Part shown: positions 1 through 8,762 of the stretch, piece by piece
How the letters are laid out: each line of letters starts with the position of its first letter
Position numbering within the stretch: the stretch's first letter is position 1
The notes under the pieces: generated by a model
What the model was told of the DNA's origin: nothing
The model's input: the letters and a program-made list of their open reading frames with translations, nothing else
Database searches by the model: none
Source: Paracoccaceae bacterium
GTDB lineage: Bacteria; Pseudomonadota; Alphaproteobacteria; Rhodobacterales; Rhodobacteraceae
Reading direction: 5' to 3'
Assembly: GCA_022822495.1 (NCBI GenBank)
Contig: JAJEBQ010000053.1
Location: 41,320-105,319, forward strand
Length of the DNA stretch: 64,000 bases
Translations under genes and position numbers: made by a program

Positions 1-354
1 ACCCAGGTTTGGAGGTAATTTCACAGGGTGGGACCCAGTGGTCAAGACAAGGTGATTATAGGAGACTTTCTTACCATTGACTTTGATTTTGGAGGTGTAT
101 GGATCAATTTCTTCACACCTACAGCCAAGCATCAAGTCAATATTGTTCTCGGCATAAAATGATTTGGGGCGAAGGTACAGGCGGTCTTTTTCCAGTTCAC
201 CAGTCAGGTACTTTTTTGAAAGTGGTGGTCTCTGATAGGGAAGTTCAGGCTCTTCACAAACCATTGTTATCTCATCTTGATAACCGGAGGAACGTAACTT
301 GGCAACTAACGACAACCCTGCTTGGCCGCCACCGACCACAACAATTTTTTCCAT
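1..354 (-). CDS. FAD-dependent NAD(P)H:ferredoxin reductase-like protein (N-terminal part, runs off the window)
   Basis: Read on the minus strand from an ATG at 352-354, the frame is open for 118 codons to the window edge, so only the N-terminus is present. It opens with MEKIVVVGGGQAG, the dinucleotide-binding GxGxxG motif for FAD. It continues with ELPYQRPPLSKKYL, typical of the putidaredoxin/rhodocoxin reductase group, and a second strand-loop reading LVLTTGSHP. Members pass electrons from NAD(P)H through FAD to small [2Fe-2S] ferredoxins, often for monooxygenases. The partner ferredoxin is not visible, so the substrate system is unknown. Family call is firm; specificity is not. Confidence 0.85.
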   Translation of the reverse strand, partial: MEKIVVVGGGQAGLSLVAKLRSSGYQDEITMVCEEPELPYQRPPLSKKYLTGELEKDRLYLRPKSFYAENNIDLMLGCRCEEIDPYTSKIKVNGKKVSYNHLVLTTGSHPVKLPPNLG

Positions 355-679
355 AAATAAACCTTAAACGATATTAACCATCAAAATTTCGGTAAAAAGT
401 AATTATAGTATGGCGCTTATATACCCATCCAGCCAAAAAGCCTGCTTTTTGATTCAAATGCTAGAAACGTTGAAATTTTCTTATGCTCGTTGAGTGTTCT
501 ATGGTATGATGCATTTCAACTTCAATATTAATTACAAAATATTTGGCTGACCACCACATATAATACGGGAAAGCAATTCCGAATGTTATTAGTGTAAGAG
601 CTAATAAGAACAAATGAGATTGCAAAATATTTTAAAAATAAAATTCTTTCTTATTTTTATACACACAAGGGGAAACATT
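355..679. other. AT-rich intergenic region without a recognised gene
   Basis: This spacer lies between the leftward reductase gene and the rightward interrupted membrane-protein locus, so it should hold two divergent promoters. I see no long open frame, RNA gene or convincing operator. A short A-run/T-run dyad at 435-450 is too small to call a terminator. Confidence 0.4.
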
Positions 680-760
680 ATGAAGAATAAAGATCACCCC
701 CAAGAGGAGGTTTATACTGCGTTTCGACAAGTCTTTGCTAGAGAATATCAAGATGCTTGA
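680..760 (+). CDS. Possible 26-residue leader ORF overlapping the next gene
   Basis: An ATG at 680 preceded by AAGGGGAAAC (a reasonable ribosome-binding site) opens 26 codons starting MKNKDHPQEEVY and ending at TGA 758-760. The stop overlaps the ATG at 753 of the following frame, an arrangement typical of translational coupling. No family is recognised. It could be a leader peptide, the remnant of an upstream gene, or chance. Confidence 0.25.
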   Translation: MKNKDHPQEEVYTAFRQVFAREYQDA

Positions 761-1250
761 AAATTTTAATCCCCTTTGGATTATAATCTTTTTAACAATA
801 CTTTCAGTATTAGGTGGTACAATTTTTGGATTTGGAAAATGGTATGGTGCAGTTAACAATGACCGAGACTCTTTGAGAGAGTTTATGGATGAAATTAGAG
901 GTGACATAAAAAAAATATGTGCACGCCTTCCCTCACCTTCACCAGTTGCGAGTGAAAGTCCAGTTCAGTTAACAGAATTTGGAAGAAAAATATCGGATAA
1001 CGTATCCGCTTTGCAATGGGCAAAAGACCATGCTGAAAACCTTAAAAAGGAAGCAAAAGATAAAGAGGAATTTCAAATATTTGAATTGTGTATTGAATAG
1101 ATTTCAAAGAAATTTAAGAAGGATGAACAGTTCAAAACAACTGTTAAATCTGGTGCGTACACTATGGGAACTGAACCAGAAAATGTGTTAAAAGTTTATC
1201 AGGTTGAATTACGAGACCAAGTCCTGGATCTCATAAATAAGCCAGAATAA
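753..1250 (+). pseudogene. Small membrane-anchored protein interrupted by an in-frame TAG
   Basis: The first part (ATG 753, or TTG 735) encodes one hydrophobic helix (WIIIFLTILSVLGGTIFGFG) followed by a charged region and a conserved-looking LTEFGRKISDNV segment. It stops at TAG 1098-1100. The same frame then runs 49 more sense codons to TAA 1248-1250, with sequence that fits the normal C-terminus of this type of protein (FKKDEQFKT, then LKVYQVELRDQVLDLI). The simplest reading is one gene of about 165 codons in which a single codon, probably Tyr, became amber. Function is unknown; similar uncharacterised single-helix proteins are common in proteobacteria. Confidence 0.6.
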
Positions 1251-1315
1251 ATCATGCTAGATAGGTATATAAGCACCTATAGTATTTGTTGGTGACAAAA
1301 GAAAAAAGGAAAATC

Positions 1316-1804
1316 ATGGAAATTTCAATCGGAAGTACTTTACCTGAAGCAAAATTGTTGCAATTTGGTCTGAAAGGACCCGAAGAGGTGTCCTTACAGG
1401 AAAAGATTAAGGGTAAAAATGTCGTCATTTTTGCTGTCCCAGGAGCATTCACTCCCACATGTTCGGTTTCGCATGTACCAAGTTTCATAAGGAATGCAAA
1501 AAAACTTGCTAACAAGGGGGTAGAAAAAATAATCTGTGTATCAGTCAATGATCCCTTTGTGATGGAAGCATGGCATAAAAGTCTTAATACCGGAGAATCG
1601 GGTATTGAGCTATTGGGGGACCCTGAAGGAAGTTTCATTGAAGCCATAGGGATGGAATTTTCGGCACCTGCTGTAGGATTGGTTGGGAGATCAAAACGGT
1701 TTACAATGTACGTTGAGAATAGCGTTGTCAAACAACTCAATGTTGAGTCCAGCCCAGGTGTTTGTGAAATTTCAGCTGCCGAAACCCTCTTGGAACAAAT
1801 CTAG
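1316..1804 (+). CDS. Peroxiredoxin of the Prx5/AhpC-TSA type (redoxin)
   Basis: 162 residues, the normal size for the glutaredoxin/glutathione-dependent Prx5 group that reduces H2O2 and alkyl peroxides in the cytoplasm. The peroxidatic motif is intact: PGAFTPTCS, with the catalytic Cys and its Thr, and an Arg later in LVGRSKRF. A C-terminal Cys (GVCEIS) could act in resolution. ATG 1316 is preferred over the upstream TTG at 1286 because homologues begin near MEISIGS and an AAAAAGGA element sits just before it. It is a monocistronic gene, convergent with phhB. Confidence 0.9.
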   Translation: MEISIGSTLPEAKLLQFGLKGPEEVSLQEKIKGKNVVIFAVPGAFTPTCSVSHVPSFIRNAKKLANKGVEKIICVSVNDPFVMEAWHKSLNTGESGIELLGDPEGSFIEAIGMEFSAPAVGLVGRSKRFTMYVENSVVKQLNVESSPGVCEISAAETLLEQI

Positions 1805-1850
1805 AGAGATGTGCAGGACCACCATGGTTGATTTAGCAGATCGGATGTGT

Positions 1851-2147
1851 TCAGCGTCTCAACTTGTCAATTCTTTTGGCAAGAACAATATCCAGTTTGG
1901 TTAAGCCCTTGGCACTGTGTGTGGTAAGGGTCAGTTGCACCTTGTTATAGATGTTGTGGATTTCGGGATGGTGGTTCAGTTTTTCTGAAATCAGACCCAC
2001 TTCCACCAGCCAGCCAAAGGCATCAATAAAGTTTTTGAATTGGAAGGGCTTTGTGAGGGCATCCGTATCACTGAGATAGTTCCATCCAGATGATTCCAAT
2101 TCAGCCAAAGCGGACCTTCGTTCATCCCCGGCAAGCAATTCAACCAT
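1851..2147 (-). CDS. phhB: 4a-hydroxytetrahydrobiopterin dehydratase (pterin-4a-carbinolamine dehydratase)
   Basis: 98 residues, the usual length. The enzyme dehydrates 4a-hydroxytetrahydropterin to quinonoid dihydropterin, recycling the cofactor of phenylalanine hydroxylase; some members serve pterin turnover in Moco biosynthesis. The family signature is present: His59-His60-Pro61 followed by NIYNKV and LTTHSAKGLTKLD with His77. It starts 3 nt after the stop of the upstream GNAT-like gene, and its ribosome-binding site (AAGGGAAA) lies inside that gene's end, so the two are co-transcribed. No phenylalanine hydroxylase gene is visible here, so the in vivo pterin substrate is not defined. Confidence 0.9.
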   Translation of the reverse strand: MVELLAGDERRSALAELESSGWNYLSDTDALTKPFQFKNFIDAFGWLVEVGLISEKLNHHPEIHNIYNKVQLTLTTHSAKGLTKLDIVLAKRIDKLRR

Positions 2148-2150
2148 ATG

Positions 2151-3323
2151 TCAATTTCCCTTCTTAAATGGCCCTGAATTAATCAAATGTTCGATTTCAT
2201 GTTCGACAACCTTTTCTTCCTTTTGAAGGTGGTTTTTCAATGCCCTATGGAAACCTTGATGTCCTATCCAGTGTAATGAGGTGGTCGTGAAGGGAAGATA
2301 CCCCCGTGCGAGTTTATGGTGCCCGCCTGCACCTGCTTCAACATATTTCAACCCGTGTTCAATGGCATAATCCATCGCCTGATAGTAGCACAATTCAAAA
2401 TGCAGAAAGTCCTGATATTCAAGACACCCCCAGTACCGACCAAACAATTTGTCCCGGCCTATGAAATTCAGGGCGCCTGCGATGGCACGACCCTCCTTTT
2501 CACATAAAACAAGAAGGATATCGTTGGCCATCGTTTCACTCACAAGACTGAAAAACTCCCTGGTAAGATAAGGATACCCCCACTTTCTCATACCCGTATC
2601 CTGATAAAACGTCCAGAATGAATCCCAGTGATGCTCACAGATATCATCACCGTTAAGGAGCAGGACCTTACCTCCAAATTGTTGTAGATTTCGTCTCTCC
2701 CTACGTATATTACGACGCTTTCTGGAAGATAATTCATCCAGAAACTGATCAAAGTTATCATAACCTGGATTGAGCCAGCGGTATTGATATCCGGTTCGTT
2801 TTAAAAGACCATATTCCTGACCAATGCTGACCTCATCGCTCGTGCAAAAGTTGATATGGGCAGAAGAAAATGATTGCCCCTTGACAACATTCTTCAAAGT
2901 CTGGATCAAGGAGGTTGTCCCGATCGTTTCATAACCAGGCTTAAACATAAATCTGCGACCAGTTGCAGGAGTAAAGGGTACAGCAGCAAGCAGTTTGGGA
3001 TAATATGATTCTCCCAAGAGCTCATATTCCTGTGCCCAAGAATAATCAAAAATAAACTCCCCCATACTGTTGAACTTGGCATATAAGGGCATGACCGCAA
3101 CAAGATCGCCACTTTCCGATACCATGAGATGACAAGGAACCCAGCCAGCCTCAGGTGAAGTCGACTTTGATTCTTCAAGTGCCAGCAGAAAGCGATGTGA
3201 TGTAAAGGGGTCAAACGGTCGGCCAGAAATGGCTTCGGGACAGGCGCATGCATCCCATTCACCTGCTGGTATTTCCTTGATTGACTTACCTGCCACCACT
3301 TTTATGTCGAGTGGCTTATCCAT
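2151..3323 (-). CDS. GNAT-fold protein of the DUF482/COG3146 family
   Basis: 390 residues, matching the DUF482 family (acyl-CoA N-acyltransferase fold, sometimes annotated as putative peptidoglycan-biosynthesis proteins). Characteristic blocks are seen: FDYSWAQEYEL near the start of the fold, LSSRKRRNIRRERR in the middle, and the C-terminal run beginning HFELCYYQAMDYAIEHGL followed by AGGHHKLARGY. No signal peptide or membrane segment is evident. The real substrate of the family is not established. It is the first gene of a two-gene unit with phhB. Confidence 0.8.
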   Translation of the reverse strand: MDKPLDIKVVAGKSIKEIPAGEWDACACPEAISGRPFDPFTSHRFLLALEESKSTSPEAGWVPCHLMVSESGDLVAVMPLYAKFNSMGEFIFDYSWAQEYELLGESYYPKLLAAVPFTPATGRRFMFKPGYETIGTTSLIQTLKNVVKGQSFSSAHINFCTSDEVSIGQEYGLLKRTGYQYRWLNPGYDNFDQFLDELSSRKRRNIRRERRNLQQFGGKVLLLNGDDICEHHWDSFWTFYQDTGMRKWGYPYLTREFFSLVSETMANDILLVLCEKEGRAIAGALNFIGRDKLFGRYWGCLEYQDFLHFELCYYQAMDYAIEHGLKYVEAGAGGHHKLARGYLPFTTTSLHWIGHQGFHRALKNHLQKEEKVVEHEIEHLINSGPFKKGN

Positions 3324-3370
3324 GACTATAGATCCTGTCTGCGATCACCTAATGCAAACGCCCAAAGGGT

Positions 3371-3835
3371 TCAGGGCTTAATCTGAAAAATCCCCTCCAC
3401 TTCAACAGGGACTCCAAAAGGGAGATTAGCCATACCTATTGCCGAACGAGAATGACGCCCATCTTCACCCATGACTTCAACAAAGAAATCTGAACAACCA
3501 TTGATAACAGCAGGGTGATATCCAAAATCAGGTGTTGAGTTGACAAATCCGGTTAATTTGACAACTCTCTCAAGTCTTCCAAAATCACCCCCACAAGCAT
3601 CCCTTGCCTGCGCCAAAAGATTGATGGCACAAATTCTTGCAGCCTTTGCTCCCTCTTCAACAGTCATGGTATCACCAAGTTTACCTTTGATCATATTTTT
3701 GCCATCAAGTGGCACCTGTCCTGATACAAACACAAGATTCCCAACAGTCACATAGGGTATATAATTGAATGCAGGTTCTGGCATGATGGGTAAGACAACA
3801 CCCATTTTCGCAAGGTTTTCTTCGATAGTGGTCAT
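3371..3835 (-). CDS. RidA family protein (YjgF/YER057c/UK114)
   Basis: 154 residues when started at the ATG at 3835, which has GGAG seven bases upstream; the longer reading to 3847 is less likely. RidA proteins are trimeric deaminases that hydrolyse reactive enamines and imines released by PLP enzymes. The fold's hallmarks are present: VFVSGQVPLDG, LERVVKLTGFVNS, and a C-terminal Arg in SRSAIGMANLP followed by VEVEG, which positions the substrate carboxylate. This longer clade (about 150 residues) is common in alphaproteobacteria, and its exact substrate cannot be read from sequence. Confidence 0.88.
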   Translation of the reverse strand: MTTIEENLAKMGVVLPIMPEPAFNYIPYVTVGNLVFVSGQVPLDGKNMIKGKLGDTMTVEEGAKAARICAINLLAQARDACGGDFGRLERVVKLTGFVNSTPDFGYHPAVINGCSDFFVEVMGEDGRHSRSAIGMANLPFGVPVEVEGIFQIKP

Positions 3836-3948
3836 ATAAAACTCCAATGGCTGGGTAAAAATTCAAATGTGACTTAAATTGCAAAGTTGTGTTCAACATA
3901 ACATCAATGCAGTCAAAGTGGTGAAACTAAATTTGTTTTGCAATTTAC

Positions 3949-5967
3949 TCAAAGCAAGGGAACAGGTTTCAAACCCTCATGAATTTTCTCCATGGCAAGT
4001 CGCCATATTTCAGCGGGGAGTCCACCTCCGGTTACATTCTTTAGCGGTGTATTATCATCATATCCCATCCACACGCCGGTAATGTAATTACTGGTAAAGC
4101 CGATAAACCAGGCATCTTTGGCAGACTGGGTTGTTCCCGTCTTGCCAGCACTTTGCCAATTCTCCATTTTTGCTCGACGTCCTGTACCATTTTCTATTAC
4201 CTGGTTAAGCATATAAACCAATTGACGTGAGGTTCTTCCTGAAAATGCTCTTTGACCTGATTTTCCCTTGAGGCTGAATAGAACATCCTTGTCCCCTTGG
4301 AGACGTATTTCTTCAATCCCATAAGGGATGACACCCCAACCACCACTTAAAATTCCTGCGTAAACCCCTGTCATTTCCAGAAGAGTTGCCTCCGAGGTTC
4401 CAAGCGCAAGGCTTGGGCCACTTACCAGATCACTTTTCAACCCAAGTTTTCTCCCTATGGTTGCGACGCTATCTCGTCCAACTGCCAGCAATACCTGGAC
4501 AGCAACGGAATTGAGGGATTTAGCCAGGGCCTCAGTAAGTGTGACGGTACCAAAATACTCACTTTTATAGTTTTTGGGTGTCCAGGATTGACCATTTTGC
4601 AATCTGACAGAAATGGGTTTGTCAACGTAGGTGTCCCGAAAATTCAATCCAGCTTCCATTCCGGCAGCAAAAACTATGGGTTTAAACAAGGAGCCCGTTT
4701 GTCTATTCGCATTGGCCGCCCGATTAAATAGGCCTGAGGATTCAAAATTCTTGCCCCCGACCATACCCAAGACCGCTCCTTCGCGTGACATGGTAACAAC
4801 AGCCAGTTCAACATTGGACCCTTGATAAATCTTGGTCGAAAAGACTTTCCTTATCGCTTCTTCGAGTGCTTTCTGAATAGATAAATCGAAGGTGGTTTGG
4901 ATTTCTACGTCTTCACGCGTATCATACGTTAGAAAACCTGGTGCAGTTTGTAGAATCCAGTCAACATAATGACCACCAGACTTATTGGTTGATTCAGGAA
5001 AAAGCTGGGCAGGTCGATTGATGGCAGCCTGGGCTGCATTGGGAGAAATATATCCCTGACCCTCCATTAAAGAGACCACAAGATTAGCTCGTTCCTGAGA
5101 AATCGTCAGGTTTCTGGTTGGTGCATAGCGTGAAGGTGCTTTCAGAAGACCGGCTAGAAGGGCGGCTTCACCTATGTTCAAAGATCTTGCCCTTTTTCCG
5201 AAATATCTTTGACTTGCTGCCTCGAAGCCGGTAGCTCCTGCCCCAAGGTAGGACCGGTTAAGGTAAACCATGAGGATCTCATCCTTGGTATATTTTAACT
5301 CCAAAGCGAGGGCAAAGGGTATTTCCTTGACCTTTCGCCAAAGGGTGTTGGTTCGACAGGACTTTTCATAATCTTGTGGAGTTGACCATTTTTCAGAATC
5401 ATACGGGTTGTTGAAACATAGCAATTTACCAACCTGCTGTGTTATGGTTGAACCCCCATGACCAACAAAGGGAGGACGCCCTTCTCGTACATTAATTATA
5501 ATGGCGCCGACGATACCTCGTGGACTAATTCCCAAATGTCGATAGAATCTTTTATCCTCAACAGCAATTATGGCATTAATCAAGTGGGGAGACACAGTAT
5601 TGACGGTTAATTTGCCTCCAAATTGCTCACCCCACCATGAAAAAATCTTCCCATTGCGATCAAAGAAGGTAATTGATCCTTTCGTTCGGCCGTCAACCAG
5701 ATCATCAGCGTCAGGTAACGAAGAATAGAAATATCCGGTTGAGATTGCCAGAATTATAAATAGCACGATACCAATACGCCAGCCAAAGGCCCAAACGACA
5801 CGGAAGAGTATTTTACGAACCTGAACCAAAAAACCTGGTTTTTTGGGCCTTTTCCGTTTAGCTTGATTTTCGCTTTCAGCGACCTGTGAAGGCCGACTTG
5901 CCTTGGGTGATTCCATTGCTCGACATTTGCTGTACGGGCTTATTCGCCGCAAGGCAACATAAGCCAC
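3949..5967 (-). CDS. Class A penicillin-binding protein 1A (bifunctional transglycosylase/transpeptidase)
   Basis: 672 residues. After a basic cytoplasmic tail there is one membrane helix (about 61-82). A GT51 glycosyltransferase domain follows with EDKRFY (catalytic Glu137) and GGSTITQQ (171-178). The C-terminal transpeptidase domain has TGSLFKP (Ser426), SLN (485-487) and KTGT (609-612). All key residues for glycan polymerisation and cross-linking are intact. The start is uncertain: GTG 5967 gives the annotated protein, ATG 5916 would shorten the cytoplasmic tail by 17 residues. It seems to be transcribed alone. Confidence 0.93.
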   Translation of the reverse strand: MAYVALRRISPYSKCRAMESPKASRPSQVAESENQAKRKRPKKPGFLVQVRKILFRVVWAFGWRIGIVLFIILAISTGYFYSSLPDADDLVDGRTKGSITFFDRNGKIFSWWGEQFGGKLTVNTVSPHLINAIIAVEDKRFYRHLGISPRGIVGAIIINVREGRPPFVGHGGSTITQQVGKLLCFNNPYDSEKWSTPQDYEKSCRTNTLWRKVKEIPFALALELKYTKDEILMVYLNRSYLGAGATGFEAASQRYFGKRARSLNIGEAALLAGLLKAPSRYAPTRNLTISQERANLVVSLMEGQGYISPNAAQAAINRPAQLFPESTNKSGGHYVDWILQTAPGFLTYDTREDVEIQTTFDLSIQKALEEAIRKVFSTKIYQGSNVELAVVTMSREGAVLGMVGGKNFESSGLFNRAANANRQTGSLFKPIVFAAGMEAGLNFRDTYVDKPISVRLQNGQSWTPKNYKSEYFGTVTLTEALAKSLNSVAVQVLLAVGRDSVATIGRKLGLKSDLVSGPSLALGTSEATLLEMTGVYAGILSGGWGVIPYGIEEIRLQGDKDVLFSLKGKSGQRAFSGRTSRQLVYMLNQVIENGTGRRAKMENWQSAGKTGTTQSAKDAWFIGFTSNYITGVWMGYDDNTPLKNVTGGGLPAEIWRLAMEKIHEGLKPVPLL

Positions 5968-6051
5968 TTTTCGTTATCCGGTTATGTTGTCTCCAAAAGA
6001 GAAGTGTTTTTAGTTTAGGAAATTTGAATCAATCGTGCAATTAAAACTTAT

Positions 6052-7356
6052 TCAAACGATCACTTCCATGGGTTCTTGTGCGCCGACCTTGAATACCTTG
6101 CGATAATGCTCTATACACTTATCCGGTCCCAGCGCTTTACGCGGATTATCTGAGATCTTGACAGTGGGACGGTCGTTTGCGCTTGAAGCTTTGCAAACCA
6201 AAGAAATGGGTGCCAAACCATCATGTGGTGCAAACCCTCGGAAATCGTTCGTTAGCAAGGTTCCCCAACCAAAACTCAGCCTGACACGTCCGGAGAACTG
6301 ATGATAAAGTTTCTCAATTTTGCTGACATTGAGACCGTCCGAAAATATAAGCAATTTCTGCCTCACATCTTCTCCTCTTTGTTGCCACCAGTCAATGGCA
6401 ATCTCACCCATTTTTTCCGGGTCACCAGAATCTATTCGCATTCCTGTCCATTTGGCAAGCCAATCGGGAGCATTCTTTAACAGTTGTTCTGTACCATATG
6501 TATCGGCTAGAATAATTCTTAAATTGCCATCAAATTCTTCTTGCCAATCTTTGAGCAGTTGGTATGGGGCTTTGGCCAAAGCCTCATCTGTATCAGTAAG
6601 TGCGCAATAGACCATGGGAAGTTCGTGGGCACTTGTTCCAATGGCTTCAACTTCTCTGCGCATGGCTATCAAGCAATTTGATGTTCCAATAAACTTGTCA
6701 CCCAAGCCCTCACTCAGTGCCTGGACACACCAGTCCTGCCATAAGTAGGAATGTCTTCTTCGTGTGCCGAAGTCAGCCAATCGTAGATCTTTGAGGTCTC
6801 CGAGTTGCAAGGTGTTTTCCCAAACTCTGTTCATCGCACGTGCGTACAGCACCTGTAATTCGAACCGTCCCAGTTTTTTCAATATTGAACGAGAGCGAAG
6901 CTCTGTAATCACCGCCAAAGCTGGAATCTCCCACAACATTACTTCAGCCCAATTTCCTTCGAAAGTCAGTTCAAACTGATCTCCTCGTACATTCAGTTGG
7001 TATGGGGGTAATTGCAGATTTTCAAACCAGTCAATAAATTCCGGTCGAAACATTTGTCTTTTGCCATAAAAAACATTTCCTCGTAACCACGTTGACTCTC
7101 CTCTTGAAAGCCTGAGGGTTCGTATATGATCCAACTGTTCTTCCAACTCCTTGCGGTCGATCAATTCTGCCAAGGGAACGCTGTTTGTTCTGTTAATTAA
7201 TTGGAACACAACTCTAACATTCGAACATTTTTCCAAGATAAACTGGCACATGAGCAACTTGTAGAAATCCGTGTCGATCAATGATCTGACTATAGGGTCT
7301 ATTTTCCAATTATGGTTATAGACCCTGGTAGCTATGTCAATATTGGGCGTAAACAT
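6052..7356 (-). CDS. pncB: Nicotinate phosphoribosyltransferase
   Basis: 434 residues, the size of the proteobacterial PncB type. It joins nicotinate to PRPP, with ATP hydrolysis, giving nicotinate mononucleotide. The N-terminal block SLIDTDFYKLLMCQFIL, the phosphorylatable-His region FGTRRRHSY, and the C-terminal RIDSGDP phosphate-binding motif are present. It follows pncA with a 9-bp gap on the same strand, so nicotinamide deamidation and nicotinate capture are probably co-expressed. Confidence 0.93.
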   Translation of the reverse strand: MFTPNIDIATRVYNHNWKIDPIVRSLIDTDFYKLLMCQFILEKCSNVRVVFQLINRTNSVPLAELIDRKELEEQLDHIRTLRLSRGESTWLRGNVFYGKRQMFRPEFIDWFENLQLPPYQLNVRGDQFELTFEGNWAEVMLWEIPALAVITELRSRSILKKLGRFELQVLYARAMNRVWENTLQLGDLKDLRLADFGTRRRHSYLWQDWCVQALSEGLGDKFIGTSNCLIAMRREVEAIGTSAHELPMVYCALTDTDEALAKAPYQLLKDWQEEFDGNLRIILADTYGTEQLLKNAPDWLAKWTGMRIDSGDPEKMGEIAIDWWQQRGEDVRQKLLIFSDGLNVSKIEKLYHQFSGRVRLSFGWGTLLTNDFRGFAPHDGLAPISLVCKASSANDRPTVKISDNPRKALGPDKCIEHYRKVFKVGAQEPMEVIV

Positions 7357-7365
7357 CTGGTTTAA

Positions 7366-7998
7366 TCAAGTCGAAAGAAATTCTGCTGTGGTTGACAGGA
7401 CAATACCCTTGGATTGCATGTCACTAATCGCATTATCCAGCGATCCATCCAAATCAATGGCCTTGGATATGTCTGTAAGGACGGTAACATGGTATCCTAT
7501 TTGCTTGGCATCAATGGCTGAAAAATAAACGCAGAAATCAGTTGCAAGTCCAGCACATACAATATGGGTGATGTTTCTGGTTGATAGATACCCAGCAAGA
7601 CCTGTAGGGGTTTTCTGATCATTTTCGAAAAATGCCGAGTAGCTGTCGATGTCTTTGCGAAACCCTTTTCTGATTAACAGGTTCGCCTGATTTAGATCCA
7701 GGTCTTTATGAAATTCCGCCCCCCAGGTCCCCTGGATACAATGGTCGGGCCACAAGACTTGTTCTCCATAGGGGAGTGTTATGGTTTCATAAATCGCTTT
7801 GTCCTTATGGTTCGAAGCGAATGAAGCATGTGTATCAGGATGCCAGTCCTGGGTAAACACCTTAGCCGAGAATCTCGGTAGCAATTGATTAATTCCATCA
7901 ACGATACGACCTCCTTCAGGTACTGCCAATGCACCACCAGGACAAAAGTCATTCTGTACATCTATGACTAAAAAAGCAGAGTCAGTATTTACATCCAT
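7366..7998 (-). CDS. pncA: Nicotinamidase/pyrazinamidase
   Basis: 210 residues from the ATG at 7998; the TTG further upstream would add 14 residues that do not look like the family. It hydrolyses nicotinamide to nicotinate. Catalytic and metal residues are visible: Asp in FLVIDVQNDFCPGG, the metal site DWHPDTH, and the nucleophilic Cys in AGLATDFCV. It is the first gene of the pncA-pncB NAD-salvage unit. Confidence 0.93.
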   Translation of the reverse strand: MDVNTDSAFLVIDVQNDFCPGGALAVPEGGRIVDGINQLLPRFSAKVFTQDWHPDTHASFASNHKDKAIYETITLPYGEQVLWPDHCIQGTWGAEFHKDLDLNQANLLIRKGFRKDIDSYSAFFENDQKTPTGLAGYLSTRNITHIVCAGLATDFCVYFSAIDAKQIGYHVTVLTDISKAIDLDGSLDNAISDMQSKGIVLSTTAEFLST

Positions 7999-8084
7999 AA
8001 TGTTTTTTGTAACAACCTCTCTAGGGACTAAAAACTGCAATTATAGCAATTATTGGTCATGGTATTCAAGAAGAAGCTGGAGAA

Positions 8085-8627
8085 TCAGGCAGAAGTTTGA
8101 TCAGGCTTTGGTTGTACCAGTACAACAGTATCCCTATAATCCAAATCTTCGGTAAGGCACCATTGGGGCAGGGTATGTCTCACCGGCTCATAGAATTCAA
8201 ACCCTGCTTTTTGATAGGCAGCAACGGCCCGGGTATTTCGAGCCGATGGGCGGATAATCAACATATCCACCGAACCATCATCAGGTAGCAAATCAATGGC
8301 CAGTTTTAACGCCTGGGAGCCATACCCCTTATTCCAGTTTTCCTTTTTGGCAATCCACAAATCCAGTTCGGCAATGTGATCTCTGATGAAATAGCTGATT
8401 GCGCCCAATTCCTTTTGCTCATCAATTATGAGAAATAGGCGAAAGTTACCATGGTCTTGAAAGGCGTCCTCGCTATAGTCATCACAAAATTCTTCATAGG
8501 TTGGAACAGGAGCGTCTGGAAATTTAGGTGGGCCAAGCATTTCAGGTGTTGCATCGGAACAGGCCAGCCAGCGATAAATTTTATCTCTGTCATTTATTGT
8601 TGCTTGTTGAAGTCTTGGATTAGTCAA
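8085..8627 (-). CDS. GNAT family acetyltransferase (AacA4-like)
   Basis: 180 residues of GNAT fold. The acetyl-CoA loop is in WNKGYGSQALKLAI, and the end of the fold (NTRAVAAYQKAGFEFYEPV) has the usual Asn and aromatic residues. The layout resembles the RimJ/AAC(6') group, but a resistance role cannot be inferred: chromosomal members acetylate many kinds of amine. It stands alone downstream of the orphan MmpA regulator, 135 bp away. Confidence 0.8.
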   Translation of the reverse strand: MTNPRLQQATINDRDKIYRWLACSDATPEMLGPPKFPDAPVPTYEEFCDDYSEDAFQDHGNFRLFLIIDEQKELGAISYFIRDHIAELDLWIAKKENWNKGYGSQALKLAIDLLPDDGSVDMLIIRPSARNTRAVAAYQKAGFEFYEPVRHTLPQWCLTEDLDYRDTVVLVQPKPDQTSA

Positions 8628-8762
8628 GGCAACTCCGTTTCCCGTTATCGTACTAACGATTACAAGTTTGAAATCAATATAGGATCGTTCGACAGTTCGT
8701 TTACGAAAGGCATAAGAAATAATTCAGGCATTAATTTTTTAAAGTTGTTCTGGAACGAGTCC

